Assembly: GCA_028284675.1 (NCBI GenBank)
Contig: JANQRI010000041.1
Location: forward strand, 53,848-117,847
Length of the DNA stretch: 64,000 nt
Source of the DNA: Gammaproteobacteria bacterium
GTDB lineage: Bacteria; Pseudomonadota; Gammaproteobacteria; HTCC5015
Direction of reading: 5' to 3'
Shown here one piece after another: positions 7,872 to 15,559 of this stretch. A model generated the notes under the pieces. The model searched no databases, was not told the DNA's origin, and saw only the letters and a list, made by a program, of their open reading frames with translations. Every line of letters starts with the position of its first letter. The first letter of the stretch is position 1. A program made the translations under genes and the position numbers.

Positions 7872-8711
7872 TTAATTAAGCAGCATATTTTGTGTTTCTT
7901 TGATTTTTTCCTGATTATCTTCCAGCTCAACGAAGTTGACTTCCGGGTTTAAATCCAGTTTTTTGAATGCGGCGACATCTGAATAGTCGTCAATGTTGGC
8001 AGCACCGTTTATGTAGCCTCCCTGTAGCAAGGAAACCTGCACGATGTCGGTATAGTCGGCAGATCCTTGTGCCGGGCGTTTAAAGTCATAGCATTGTGTG
8101 ACAACATCCAAAAGGTGTGGTGGAAATTTCCATGTTTCGAGTATAAATTTTCCGACATGCGGTTGTAATGTATAGATTAACTGGTTGAGTTCGGCTTCAT
8201 CCTCGAAGTTATCGTCCGATTGTTCGGCAACTGTCAGAATCGGTAGTGTTCCGATATTATGAATCAAACCGGCCAACAACCCCTGTTCGGGAGACAGGCC
8301 GGGCACGGTGCTGGTTAGTGTGCTGCTGATTGCGGCGACTCCGGTGCTGACAGACCAGGCCTCCCTGAATTGTTTATCCAGGGAGTCGGAGGTTGCGGTA
8401 AAAATCTGTTTGATTGATAAACTGACTACAAGCTCTTTAACGGTTCTAAGGCCGATACGGCTGATAATAGTTTGCAGGTCATTCATTTTTTCATAGCCGC
8501 GATAAATAGGGCTATTGGCGATGCGAATAAAGTGCGCAGCCAGCGAGCCGTCCTGGTATAGCAGATCCGCAATATCTTTTGCCGAGCAGTCCTCATGCTC
8601 GATATTATGACGGATGCGTAATGCGACTTCGGGTAATGTCGGCAGGACCATTTTCTCATTGGCGACGGCTTCCTGGATTTTCTGAAAGTATGTTTCCGCG
8701 CGCGCGTCCAT
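7872..8711 (-). CDS. HDOD domain protein
   Basis: 279 aa protein that is almost entirely one HDOD domain, a relative of HD phosphohydrolases that lacks the full metal-binding set and works in signalling. Family marks seen here are LPTLPEVALRIRHNIEHED near residue 25, the LYQDGSLAAHFIRIANSPIY segment, and GLLAGLIHNIGTLPIL near residue 145 (HN in place of the catalytic HD). AAGGAGG stands ahead of the ATG. There is no fused GGDEF, EAL or response-regulator domain, so it would act as a stand-alone adaptor. The target is unknown. Confidence 0.88.
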   Translation of the reverse strand: MDARAETYFQKIQEAVANEKMVLPTLPEVALRIRHNIEHEDCSAKDIADLLYQDGSLAAHFIRIANSPIYRGYEKMNDLQTIISRIGLRTVKELVVSLSIKQIFTATSDSLDKQFREAWSVSTGVAAISSTLTSTVPGLSPEQGLLAGLIHNIGTLPILTVAEQSDDNFEDEAELNQLIYTLQPHVGKFILETWKFPPHLLDVVTQCYDFKRPAQGSADYTDIVQVSLLQGGYINGAANIDDYSDVAAFKKLDLNPEVNFVELEDNQEKIKETQNMLLN

Positions 8712-8889
8712 TTGGCCGCCTCCTTAAGAATGATTGCGTTTATACCGGGTGTTGCTGTTTCATCGGTGAATTGGCGTAAATCTTTAAATCAATGGAATAG
8801 GCGGCTGGCCATATGGACTGTGTCTTAACGGGTTTATTCGGGCGGAGCCCGGCCGCTAACCGGATTGAAAACAATATTCAGGTGCTTAA

Positions 8890-9129
8890 ATGGGACAAAA
8901 TAAACACCAGCGTTTACCGCTTAATTGGATTTTTCTGGATGTGCTTGGAACGATATTACTCGGGCTTGGCCTTTTCGGGCTGTTTGCCGGTGACGAGATT
9001 GATATGTTTGGTTTTTTGGAGCTTCGGGACTATGCCTGGCAATATATTATCGGGGGTGTAATTTTGATGTTGCCGTTATATACGCACTTTATTAAAAAAA
9101 TATTGGCTGGGCGTAGTTCTAAACAATAG
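8890..9129 (+). CDS. Small two-TM membrane protein
   Basis: 79 aa protein with two hydrophobic segments (about residues 12-33 and 48-68) joined by an acidic loop, and a basic C-terminal tail (KKILAGRSSKQ). The arrangement resembles DUF1418/YbjC-type small inner-membrane proteins, but similarity is only in layout. It is followed by a strong terminator and has a modest CAGGTG upstream of the ATG. Function unknown. Confidence 0.6.
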   Translation: MGQNKHQRLPLNWIFLDVLGTILLGLGLFGLFAGDEIDMFGFLELRDYAWQYIIGGVILMLPLYTHFIKKILAGRSSKQ

Positions 9130-9194
9130 TTGTGTTTTATTGTGGTTGGCAGCCCGGTGCGTCAAGGTTTTGTATAATAATAGGGGCGTAGATA

Positions 9195-9226
9195 TAAAAA
9201 AGCGGGGATGAATCCCCGCTTTTTTG
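9195..9226. terminator. Bidirectional Rho-independent terminator
   Basis: AGCGGGGA / TCCCCGCT stem (9201-9208 and 9213-9220) with a 4-base loop, five A residues before it and six T residues after it. It ends both the small membrane protein gene on the plus strand and the nrdB-linked small gene on the minus strand. Confidence 0.9.
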
Positions 9227-9421
9227 TTATGAAAACAGTTTTATTGCTTTGGCTAAGAAGTAGCGTTTGCGTTGTTCTTTTCTTAACATCGCCTGCTGTT
9301 GCTCATAGGCGAGCAAATCCGGGTGCAGGTCCTTGTTGCCTCGATATACCCGCATCCAACGCAATATACGCTGTGTATTAAAAAACAGCTCTCGATTGCC
9401 TGTTGCTTTTTTTCCGGCCAT
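9227..9421 (-). CDS. Small basic protein downstream of nrdB
   Basis: 64 aa, strongly basic, helix-prone protein (FFNTQRILRWMRVYRGNKDL, then a Lys/Arg-rich segment KEQRKRYFLAKAI). The ATG at 9421 is preferred; a GTG two codons earlier is possible. It begins 18 bases after the nrdB stop and ends exactly at the shared terminator, so it is the last gene of the nrd transcript. I do not recognise the family. Coding is supported by position and by the close fit between gene end and terminator. Confidence 0.6.
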   Translation of the reverse strand: MAGKKATGNRELFFNTQRILRWMRVYRGNKDLHPDLLAYEQQQAMLRKEQRKRYFLAKAIKLFS

Positions 9422-9439
9422 AAGCACTCATCTTTAAGG

Positions 9440-10720
9440 TTAATCCCAGTTTAATGCACCTCCGGTTTGATATTCTGTGACCCGTGTTTCAAAAAAGTTT
9501 TTCTCTTTTTTCAAGTCCAGCACTTCCGACATCCAGGGGAAGGGATTGCTGACTCCGGGGTATTGCTCCGGCAGGCCGATCTGCACTAAACGCCGGTTGG
9601 CAATGAATTTCACATACTCTTCAAACATTGGTGCATTGAGACCCAAAATCCCTCTGGGCATCGTGTCATAAGCATACTGAATTTCGAATTTCACACCAGT
9701 TCGTATTAACCCGACCATTTCTTCTTTAAAGGCGTCGGTCCAGAGGTGAGGGTTCTCGATTTTGATCTGATTGATGACATCGATTCCAAAGTTCATATGC
9801 ATTGATTCATCGCGCATAATGTACTGGAACTGCTCAGCAACACCGGTCATTTTATTTCGGCGGCCCATCGATAAAATTTGTGTAAAACCTACGTAGAAGA
9901 ATATTCCTTCGAATACGACATAAAATGCGATCAGGTCTCGTAACAGTCGCTGATCGTTTTCTGTCGTGCCGGTATTGAAGTTAGGGTCAGCCATGCTTTG
10001 CGTGTAGGGTAATGCCCATTCGGCTTTGGCAGCGACAGTCGGTAGTTCGCGATACATATTGAATACTTCGGCTTCGTCCAGACCCAGCGATTCCACGCAG
10101 TATTGATAAGCATGTGTGTGCAGAGCCTCCTCAAAAGCCTGTCGCAAAAGATACTGGCGGCACTCAGGGTTGGTGATATGCCGGTATATGGCCAGTACCA
10201 GATTATTGGCAACCAGGGAGTCAGCGGTTGAGAAAAAACCGAGATTACGTTTTACGATAGTGCGTTCATCTTCGGTCAAACCGTTTGGATCTTTCCATAA
10301 TGCAATATCCGCCGTCATATTGACTTCCTGCGGCATCCAGTGATTTGCACAACCATCCAGGTATTTTTGCCAGGCCCAGTCGTATTTAAACGGTACCAGT
10401 TGGTTCAGGTCCGCGCGGCAATTGATAATTTTTTTATCATCAACCTGAATGCGGGCTGCGCCATGTTCTATTGTCTCCAGGCCGGTTGCGCCGCCGCCGG
10501 CGTGTTCGAACTCGTCCGCCTTGCGCGGGTCCGGGCTTACAACGGGCGTATGACCGGCATTTAACCGGGGCAGTTCCCGTTCGGCCGGATCTTCCTGTTC
10601 AATTTGTTCCAGTGCGCCTTCAATAACCGGTGCCGGTGTTGATTTTTTGTTTGTATCGGACGGTTCGGTTACGGGTTGTTTGCTGACGCCAGCAAGGGGA
10701 TCATTCCAGTCTGATATCAT
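9440..10720 (-). CDS. nrdB: Ribonucleoside-diphosphate reductase beta subunit
   Basis: Small (R2) subunit of class I ribonucleotide reductase, 426 aa, which houses the dimetal/radical cofactor that starts catalysis in NrdA. By sequence it belongs to the Pseudomonas/Chlamydia-like group, with motifs such as LGFFSTADSLV and KNFFETRVTEYQ. The metal ligands can be assigned to Asp167, Glu198, His201, Glu271, Glu305 and His308. The position that is Phe in chlamydial R2 (class Ic) is Tyr205 here (ALHTHAYQY), and the first ligand is Asp rather than Glu, so a normal diiron-tyrosyl class Ia enzyme is expected. The first 90 residues are a polar, Pro/Glu-rich extension not needed for the fold. GAGGTG precedes the ATG. 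Confidence 0.95.
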   Translation of the reverse strand: MISDWNDPLAGVSKQPVTEPSDTNKKSTPAPVIEGALEQIEQEDPAERELPRLNAGHTPVVSPDPRKADEFEHAGGGATGLETIEHGAARIQVDDKKIINCRADLNQLVPFKYDWAWQKYLDGCANHWMPQEVNMTADIALWKDPNGLTEDERTIVKRNLGFFSTADSLVANNLVLAIYRHITNPECRQYLLRQAFEEALHTHAYQYCVESLGLDEAEVFNMYRELPTVAAKAEWALPYTQSMADPNFNTGTTENDQRLLRDLIAFYVVFEGIFFYVGFTQILSMGRRNKMTGVAEQFQYIMRDESMHMNFGIDVINQIKIENPHLWTDAFKEEMVGLIRTGVKFEIQYAYDTMPRGILGLNAPMFEEYVKFIANRRLVQIGLPEQYPGVSNPFPWMSEVLDLKKEKNFFETRVTEYQTGGALNWD

Positions 10721-10810
10721 TGGCCACCTCTATATTTAGTTGTTTCTAGTCTGTTATTAACTGTGTTATGTGTTACTGAATCCGGGTATATGCGGTTGCA
10801 GCAGAAATAG

Positions 10811-11029
10811 TCAGGCGATACTGTCCAGCAAAATCTGTACTTCATGTAGACGTTTGCGTTTAAGCTTTTCCCAGTGCGGTAACAGCTCGCTGAAATTCCG
10901 GTGAATCGTGACATTGATCTGTTTTGATCTGGCCACACCGCGCTGCAGGGTTTTGAGTTTCTCTTTTTCCCAATAACCCAGCGATTTTGTAATAAATGAA
11001 TTTTGTGTGATTGTGCCGTTTATGCTCAT
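10811..11029 (-). CDS. Possible small basic protein between nrdA and nrdB
   Basis: 72-codon open frame in the 441-base gap between nrdA and nrdB, starting at the ATG at 11029 (the frame continues 15 codons upstream, but into an inverted-repeat element). The product would be basic and helical (SLGYWEKEKLKTLQRGV). There is no clear ribosome-binding site. It could be a real small gene of the nrd operon or chance. If it is not real, the gap holds only the palindromic element at 11070-11137 and the nrdB leader. Confidence 0.3.
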   Translation of the reverse strand: MSINGTITQNSFITKSLGYWEKEKLKTLQRGVARSKQINVTIHRNFSELLPHWEKLKRKRLHEVQILLDSIA

Positions 11030-11069
11030 GATGACTTGAGAACGTTCAGTTAAATGTTTAGAATTCGGC

Positions 11070-11137
11070 GTCATCGCGAGCAGTGCGTCTCAAATAGCGT
11101 CTCCTCCCTGAGAGCGCTGTACATTGCTCGCGATGAC
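11070..11137. repeat. 68-base palindromic intergenic element
   Basis: A perfect 13-bp inverted repeat GTCATCGCGAGCA / TGCTCGCGATGAC (11070-11082 and 11125-11137) encloses a second, weaker stem (TCTCA / TGAGA). Its GTCATCGCGAGC ends resemble a widespread class of bacterial interspersed palindromes that begin GTCATTGCGAG. It sits 25 bases downstream of the nrdA stop and upstream of nrdB, where it could stabilise or attenuate the nrdA message. Confidence 0.7.
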
Positions 11138-11161
11138 CGACCCGAAATCTCCTGTATTTCT

Positions 11162-14068
11162 CTATTGGCAAGCCTCGCAATCCGGATCCAGCAGGGAGCA
11201 CGCTTTGGGTGCTTCCGCGTTTTCCGGGTTAATATTGTCAACCGGCTCGGTTGGTGCGGATTGCACTGCATTGAGCTTGTTGTCCAGGTCCGCCATCGTG
11301 CTTTTTTCAACATGTGTCGCACCGATGGAGCGAAGATAATAGGTTGTCTTCAGACCGCGAACCCACGCAAGCTTGTAGAGATTGTCCATTTTCTGGCCTG
11401 AAGGTTCGGACATATATAAGTTCAACGATTGTCCCTGGTCGATCCATTTCTGCCGTCTCGAAGCCGCTTCCACCAACCAGCGCGGATCGATTTCGAATGC
11501 GGTTGAGTAAAGCTGTTTCAAATCCTCAGGGATCCGGTCGATTCGCTCAAGGCTGCCATCGTAGTATTTGAGGTCATTGACCATAACCTCATCCCAGAGG
11601 TCCCGGCTTTTCAGGTCGTTGACCAAATAGGGGTTGACGACAGTGAACTCACCGGACAGATTGGATTTAACAAACAGGTTTTGGTAAGTGGGTTCGATTG
11701 ACTGGCTGACGCCGCAGATGTTGGAAATAGTCGCGGTAGGTGCAATCGCCATGCAGTTGGAATTTCGCATACCGGTCTCGCGAACCCGGTTGCGCAGGCT
11801 GTTCCAATCCATGGTCTGGCCATAGTCAACCTGTAAGTAACCTTCGCGGTTCTCTTCAAGCTTTTTCAAAGAGTCGATCGGTAATATTCCCTGATCCCAT
11901 AAAGAGTCTTTGAAGCTGTTGTATGCGCCGCGCTCTTCAGCCAGATCAGTAGAGGCTTTGATCGCGTAATAACTGATCGCTTCCATCGCATTGTCGGCAA
12001 ACTCGACGGCTTCAGTCGATGCATAAGGGGTGCGCAGCTTGTAGAGCGCATCCTGAAAACCCATTAAGCCGAGGCCGACCGGGCGATGACGCAGGTTTGA
12101 ACGCCGTGCCTGTGGAACGCTATAGTAGTTGTAATCGATAACATTATCCAGCATGCGCATCGCGGTGCTGATGGTGTTTTCCAGTTTTTGATGGTTCAGG
12201 CCGTTTTCATCAATATGCTGGGCGATATTCACCGAACCCAGGTTGCATACCGCGATCTCGGTTTCTGAGGTGTTCAGCGTGATTTCGGTGCATAGATTCG
12301 AGGAGTGCACGACACCGGCATGTTGTTGCGGGCTGCGCAGATTGCATGGGTCTTTAAAGGTTATCCAGGGATGACCGGTTTCAAACAGCATCGCCAGCAT
12401 TTTGCGCCATAATTGCACGGCTTTGATGGTTTTGGTGTTTTTGATTTCCCCGCGCGCGGCTTTCGCTTCGTATTCCTCATAGCGCTTTTTGAATTCAAGG
12501 CCGTATAGATCATGCAGTTCCGGCACTTCATCCGGAGAAAACAGAGTCCAGTCCTCATCTTTGCTGACACGTTGCATAAACAGGTCCGGAATCCAGTTTG
12601 CGGTGTTCATATCGTGTGTGCGACGCCGGTCATCGCCGGTGTTTTTTCGCAACTCCAGAAACTCCTCAATATCCAGATGCCAGGTTTCAAGGTATGCGCA
12701 CATGGCCCCTTTGCGTTTACCGCCCTGATTGACCGCAACGGCGGTGTCATTGGCGACTTTCAGAAACGGTACGACACCCTGGCTTTTGCCGTTGGTACCT
12801 TTAATGTGGGAGCCGATTGCTCGTACCTGTGTCCAGTCATTCCCCAGGCCGCCTGCATATTTGGATAACATCGCATCGTCGGATATTGCGCTGAAAATGC
12901 CTTTCAGGTCATCGGGTACGGTCGTCAGGTAACAGGAAGAGAGCTGCGGTCTTAATGTGCCTGAGTTGAATAAAGTCGGTGTGCTGCTCATAAAATCGAA
13001 GGACGACAGCAATTTGTAGAATTCTATTGCACGGTCATCGCGGTCGACCTCATTAATGGCAAGACCCATCGCAACACGCATAAAGAAAGCCTGCGGCAGT
13101 TCAAAACGGATATCATTCGAATGGATAAAGTAACGGTCGTAAAGTGTTTGCAGGCCAAGATAAGTAAACTGATAATCGCGTTCAGGTTGCAGAGCACGGC
13201 CCAGCTTATTGAGGTCATAGCGGGTCAGTTCACCGCTGAGCAATTCCAGCTCTGCGCCTTTATGAATATATTGTTCGAAATACTCCGGATAACGCTGAAT
13301 CATTTCCTGGTGAGTTGCGGTGGTCGGTCCGTCTCCGAGAAAGCTCAGAGCCTCAGCGCGCAGCGTGTCCAGCAGCAACCGTGCCGCGACATAGCTGTAG
13401 TTTGGTTCTTTTTCGATCATGACCCTGGCGCACATGGTCAGTGCGGAGCCAACCTCATTTTGCGGAATGCCATCGAACAGGTTGCGCAAGGTTTCGTCGA
13501 CAATGATTTCGGCATCTACATTTTCGAGGTTTTTGCAGGCTTCCCGGGTAACCGTTTTGAGTCGCTCAACATCGAGCGGTATGGTGCCGTCGCCAACTGA
13601 GACATTGAGCACCGGTTCGGTTGCTTTTTTCGAACGGGTTTGCTTGCTTTGAGCGCGCTCCTTGCTGCGCTCTTCACGGTACAGCACATAGGCACGAGCG
13701 ATTTTTTGGTGGCCGTCACGCATCAGGCACAGTTCGACCTGATCCTGTATATCCTCTATATGAAACGTACCGCCGTCAGGCTTGCGGCGGGTCAGCGCAT
13801 TCACCACATTTTCCGTCAGGCTCTCAGTAATTTCATGGATACGCGCCGAGGCTGCGGCATTACCGCCCTCGACGGCCAGAAATGCCTTGGTGATTGCGAC
13901 TTTGATTTTGTCTTTGCCGAAACCGGTGATTTTTCCGTTGCGGCGAATAACCCGGTATAAACCCGGTGCGGTCAGTGCGATTTCCGGATTAATGGCTTCT
14001 TTTATGGCGTCGAGATCTTGTGCTGAAACTTGCTCAGGTGTTTGATCAATCGTCGTGTCTGTCTGCAT
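11162..14068 (-). CDS. nrdA: Ribonucleoside-diphosphate reductase alpha subunit
   Basis: Large catalytic (R1) subunit of class I ribonucleotide reductase, 968 aa, which reduces ribonucleoside diphosphates to deoxyribonucleotides. An ATP-cone domain opens the protein (about residues 38-145: VIRRNGKITGFGKDKIKVAI), followed by a second cone-like segment (about 165-240), an arrangement known from Pseudomonas-type NrdA. The barrel carries the reducible Cys in LSSCYLTTVPDD, the NLCTEI motif (thiyl-radical Cys and Glu), the second Cys in AVCNLGSVN, and the Tyr-Tyr radical pathway in LKTTYYLRS. The C-terminal tail ends in the CEACQ redox pair. AGGGGA precedes the ATG. Transcription should start at the NrdR-controlled promoter just upstream. 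Confidence 0.97.
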   Translation of the reverse strand: MQTDTTIDQTPEQVSAQDLDAIKEAINPEIALTAPGLYRVIRRNGKITGFGKDKIKVAITKAFLAVEGGNAAASARIHEITESLTENVVNALTRRKPDGGTFHIEDIQDQVELCLMRDGHQKIARAYVLYREERSKERAQSKQTRSKKATEPVLNVSVGDGTIPLDVERLKTVTREACKNLENVDAEIIVDETLRNLFDGIPQNEVGSALTMCARVMIEKEPNYSYVAARLLLDTLRAEALSFLGDGPTTATHQEMIQRYPEYFEQYIHKGAELELLSGELTRYDLNKLGRALQPERDYQFTYLGLQTLYDRYFIHSNDIRFELPQAFFMRVAMGLAINEVDRDDRAIEFYKLLSSFDFMSSTPTLFNSGTLRPQLSSCYLTTVPDDLKGIFSAISDDAMLSKYAGGLGNDWTQVRAIGSHIKGTNGKSQGVVPFLKVANDTAVAVNQGGKRKGAMCAYLETWHLDIEEFLELRKNTGDDRRRTHDMNTANWIPDLFMQRVSKDEDWTLFSPDEVPELHDLYGLEFKKRYEEYEAKAARGEIKNTKTIKAVQLWRKMLAMLFETGHPWITFKDPCNLRSPQQHAGVVHSSNLCTEITLNTSETEIAVCNLGSVNIAQHIDENGLNHQKLENTISTAMRMLDNVIDYNYYSVPQARRSNLRHRPVGLGLMGFQDALYKLRTPYASTEAVEFADNAMEAISYYAIKASTDLAEERGAYNSFKDSLWDQGILPIDSLKKLEENREGYLQVDYGQTMDWNSLRNRVRETGMRNSNCMAIAPTATISNICGVSQSIEPTYQNLFVKSNLSGEFTVVNPYLVNDLKSRDLWDEVMVNDLKYYDGSLERIDRIPEDLKQLYSTAFEIDPRWLVEAASRRQKWIDQGQSLNLYMSEPSGQKMDNLYKLAWVRGLKTTYYLRSIGATHVEKSTMADLDNKLNAVQSAPTEPVDNINPENAEAPKACSLLDPDCEACQ

Positions 14069-14169
14069 CTAGGTCCCCTGGTCGATGAATATTGTAATTT
14101 TCGGTGTTTCCCCCGGCTTGGCAGAGCTCTAAGCTACACGAAACGGCTTGTGTGCTGCGAGTGGGTTCA

Positions 14170-14217
14170 ACACTATAAAATGTGTTTGAGTGTTGGGTCA
14201 AGCACAATATCATGTGT
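14170..14217 (-). promoter_or_regulatory. nrdA promoter with tandem NrdR boxes
   Basis: Two 16-base sites, ACACTATAAAATGTGT (14170-14185) and GCACAATATCATGTGT (14202-14217), match the NrdR-box consensus (ACACWATATATWGTGT). They start 32 bases apart, three helical turns, which is the spacing typical of NrdR targets. On the minus strand a promoter fits between and within them: TTGACC (14201-14196) and TATAGT (14177-14172) with an 18-base spacer, so the -10 lies inside one box. Binding of NrdR-(d)ATP would block RNA polymerase. The nrdA start is about 100 bases downstream. The nrdR gene itself is not in the window. Confidence 0.85.
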
Positions 14218-14358
14218 TTTTGACGTTTAAAAGATGCGCGTAAACTGTGGATAAGCTTTGTATGGACTGAAGTGCTGTAGATAAGGCATATTTAGCGTGG
14301 CAACGCTTGAAGCCGGTGCCGAAATGCCGTTTGGTGGAGTTTTTTTTGACGTCCGGGG

Positions 14359-14961
14359 CTATCGACGGGTTGCCGGTTTCGCCATTTTTTTGACGGTCTG
14401 GTAACGAAAACAATCTATCGTGTGATCGTTGACCATCCCAACAGCCTGCATATAGGCGTAACAGATCGTGGTCCCGACAAATTTGAATCCGCGTTTTTTC
14501 AGGTCTTTACTCATCGCGTCGGACTCCGGAGTTGAAACTGGCACCTCTTTTAGGGTTTTCCAGCGGTTTTGGATAGGTCTGCCGTTGACAAAGCGCCAGA
14601 TATAGTCGTTAAAGCTGCCGAATTCTTTTTGTATTTTTAAAAACTGCTTGGCATTGATTCGGGTCGCTTCGACTTTCAGACGGTTGCGCACAATGTCCGG
14701 GTTTTGCAACAGCCGCTCGATTTTTTTATCGGTGTAGCGGCTGATTTTTTGCGCATCGAATTGGCTGAAGGCCTCGCGATAACCGTCACGTTTTTTCAAA
14801 ATAGTGGACCAGCTCAGACCGGCCTGTGCGCCTTCCAGAATTAAAAATTCAAACAAAACCCGGTCGTCATAACAGGGTACACCCCATTCGAGGTCATGGT
14901 ATTCGATATCCAGCGGGCCGGCATTGGCAGCCCATTCACAACGTTTTTTAGGTTTGGTCAT
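14359..14961 (-). CDS. tag: DNA-3-methyladenine glycosylase I
   Basis: Base-excision repair glycosylase that removes 3-methyladenine from alkylated DNA, 200 aa. The family's zinc site is visible: Cys8 in RCEWA and His22 at the N-terminus, with His and Cys in VNDHTIDCF near the C-terminus. The catalytic-pocket Glu lies in ILEGAQAGLSW. Length and start (ATG 14961) are normal. It is transcribed in the same direction as nrdA but ends about 140 bases before the nrdA promoter, so it is a separate unit. With the AlkB-like gene at 3 kb it gives the window two alkylation-repair functions. Confidence 0.95.
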   Translation of the reverse strand: MTKPKKRCEWAANAGPLDIEYHDLEWGVPCYDDRVLFEFLILEGAQAGLSWSTILKKRDGYREAFSQFDAQKISRYTDKKIERLLQNPDIVRNRLKVEATRINAKQFLKIQKEFGSFNDYIWRFVNGRPIQNRWKTLKEVPVSTPESDAMSKDLKKRGFKFVGTTICYAYMQAVGMVNDHTIDCFRYQTVKKMAKPATRR

Positions 14962-15109
14962 TTTTTCTTAATTGCATTTAAGTGGCAGCATTATAGCTGA
15001 CCCATGTAGTTATCGGCGATGCGGGCCCTATTAACGCAGCAATCTAATGACTGCCGGGTTAATACAGATGCAAGGATGCACCGCCGCGGGCGTCAGGCCA
15101 GCGTGAGCT

Positions 15110-15191
15110 CCAAGAATACAAGCAAATCCACGCATTTGCGCCGGTATTCTTGGGGCGACAATAAAATAGCTCAGGACGAGCTATTTTATTG
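15110..15191. repeat. Pair of perfect hairpins, interspersed palindromic element
   Basis: Two adjacent inverted repeats lie in the 310-base gap after the tag start. The first is CCAAGAATAC / GTATTCTTGG (15110-15119 and 15144-15153), with GCAAAT / ATTTGC nested inside. The second is a perfect 14-bp stem, CAATAAAATAGCTC / GAGCTATTTTATTG (15159-15172 and 15178-15191), with a 5-base loop. No T-run follows, so simple termination is doubtful. The structure looks like a REP-type element or a degenerate mobile cassette. No gene was seen at 14962-15271. Confidence 0.7.
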
Positions 15192-15271
15192 ATACATTAA
15201 CAAGTTGCGAAGTTTTGAAAGCGCGGACATATATCGTTATAGTGTTGCAGAAATTTCCGGGAGTCAGTGTT

Positions 15272-15547
15272 TTGAAACTTCAATTTGTCTGGATCGCAAT
15301 CATTGTCGCTGTAATGTTGGCTCTGATGCAATTTCTGTTCGGCACCCGATTACCGTTGCTGACGTCATTGTTGGTTAATGAATTTGGTTTTGTGGTGTGT
15401 TGCATCGGCGCAGGCACCGCGACGCATAAAGCCAGGCAGACCCGTTGGTCGGCTGCACTGGTAACCGGTGTTCTGGTTTGTGCGGTTTTTGCGTTCGGGT
15501 TTTTATGGACGCTGATTCGAATGTACCCCGGCGGCGGGGCTGGATAA
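15272..15547 (+). CDS. Small three-TM membrane protein
   Basis: 91 aa hydrophobic protein starting at TTG 15272, chosen because GGGAG stands eight bases upstream; the frame could extend 19 codons to another TTG at 15215. Three hydrophobic stretches cover most of the protein (about residues 5-25, 30-50 and 62-83), with a short basic loop THKARQTRW between the second and third. The C-terminus is Gly-rich. I do not recognise the family. It converges on mgtE with only 12 bases between the two stop codons. Confidence 0.5.
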   Translation: MKLQFVWIAIIVAVMLALMQFLFGTRLPLLTSLLVNEFGFVVCCIGAGTATHKARQTRWSAALVTGVLVCAVFAFGFLWTLIRMYPGGGAG

Positions 15548-15559
15548 TCGATTATGGCG

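Noticed and set aside
13121..13600. 159-codon open frame on the plus strand
   Set aside because: Antisense to nrdA, whose protein is unmistakable through this region.
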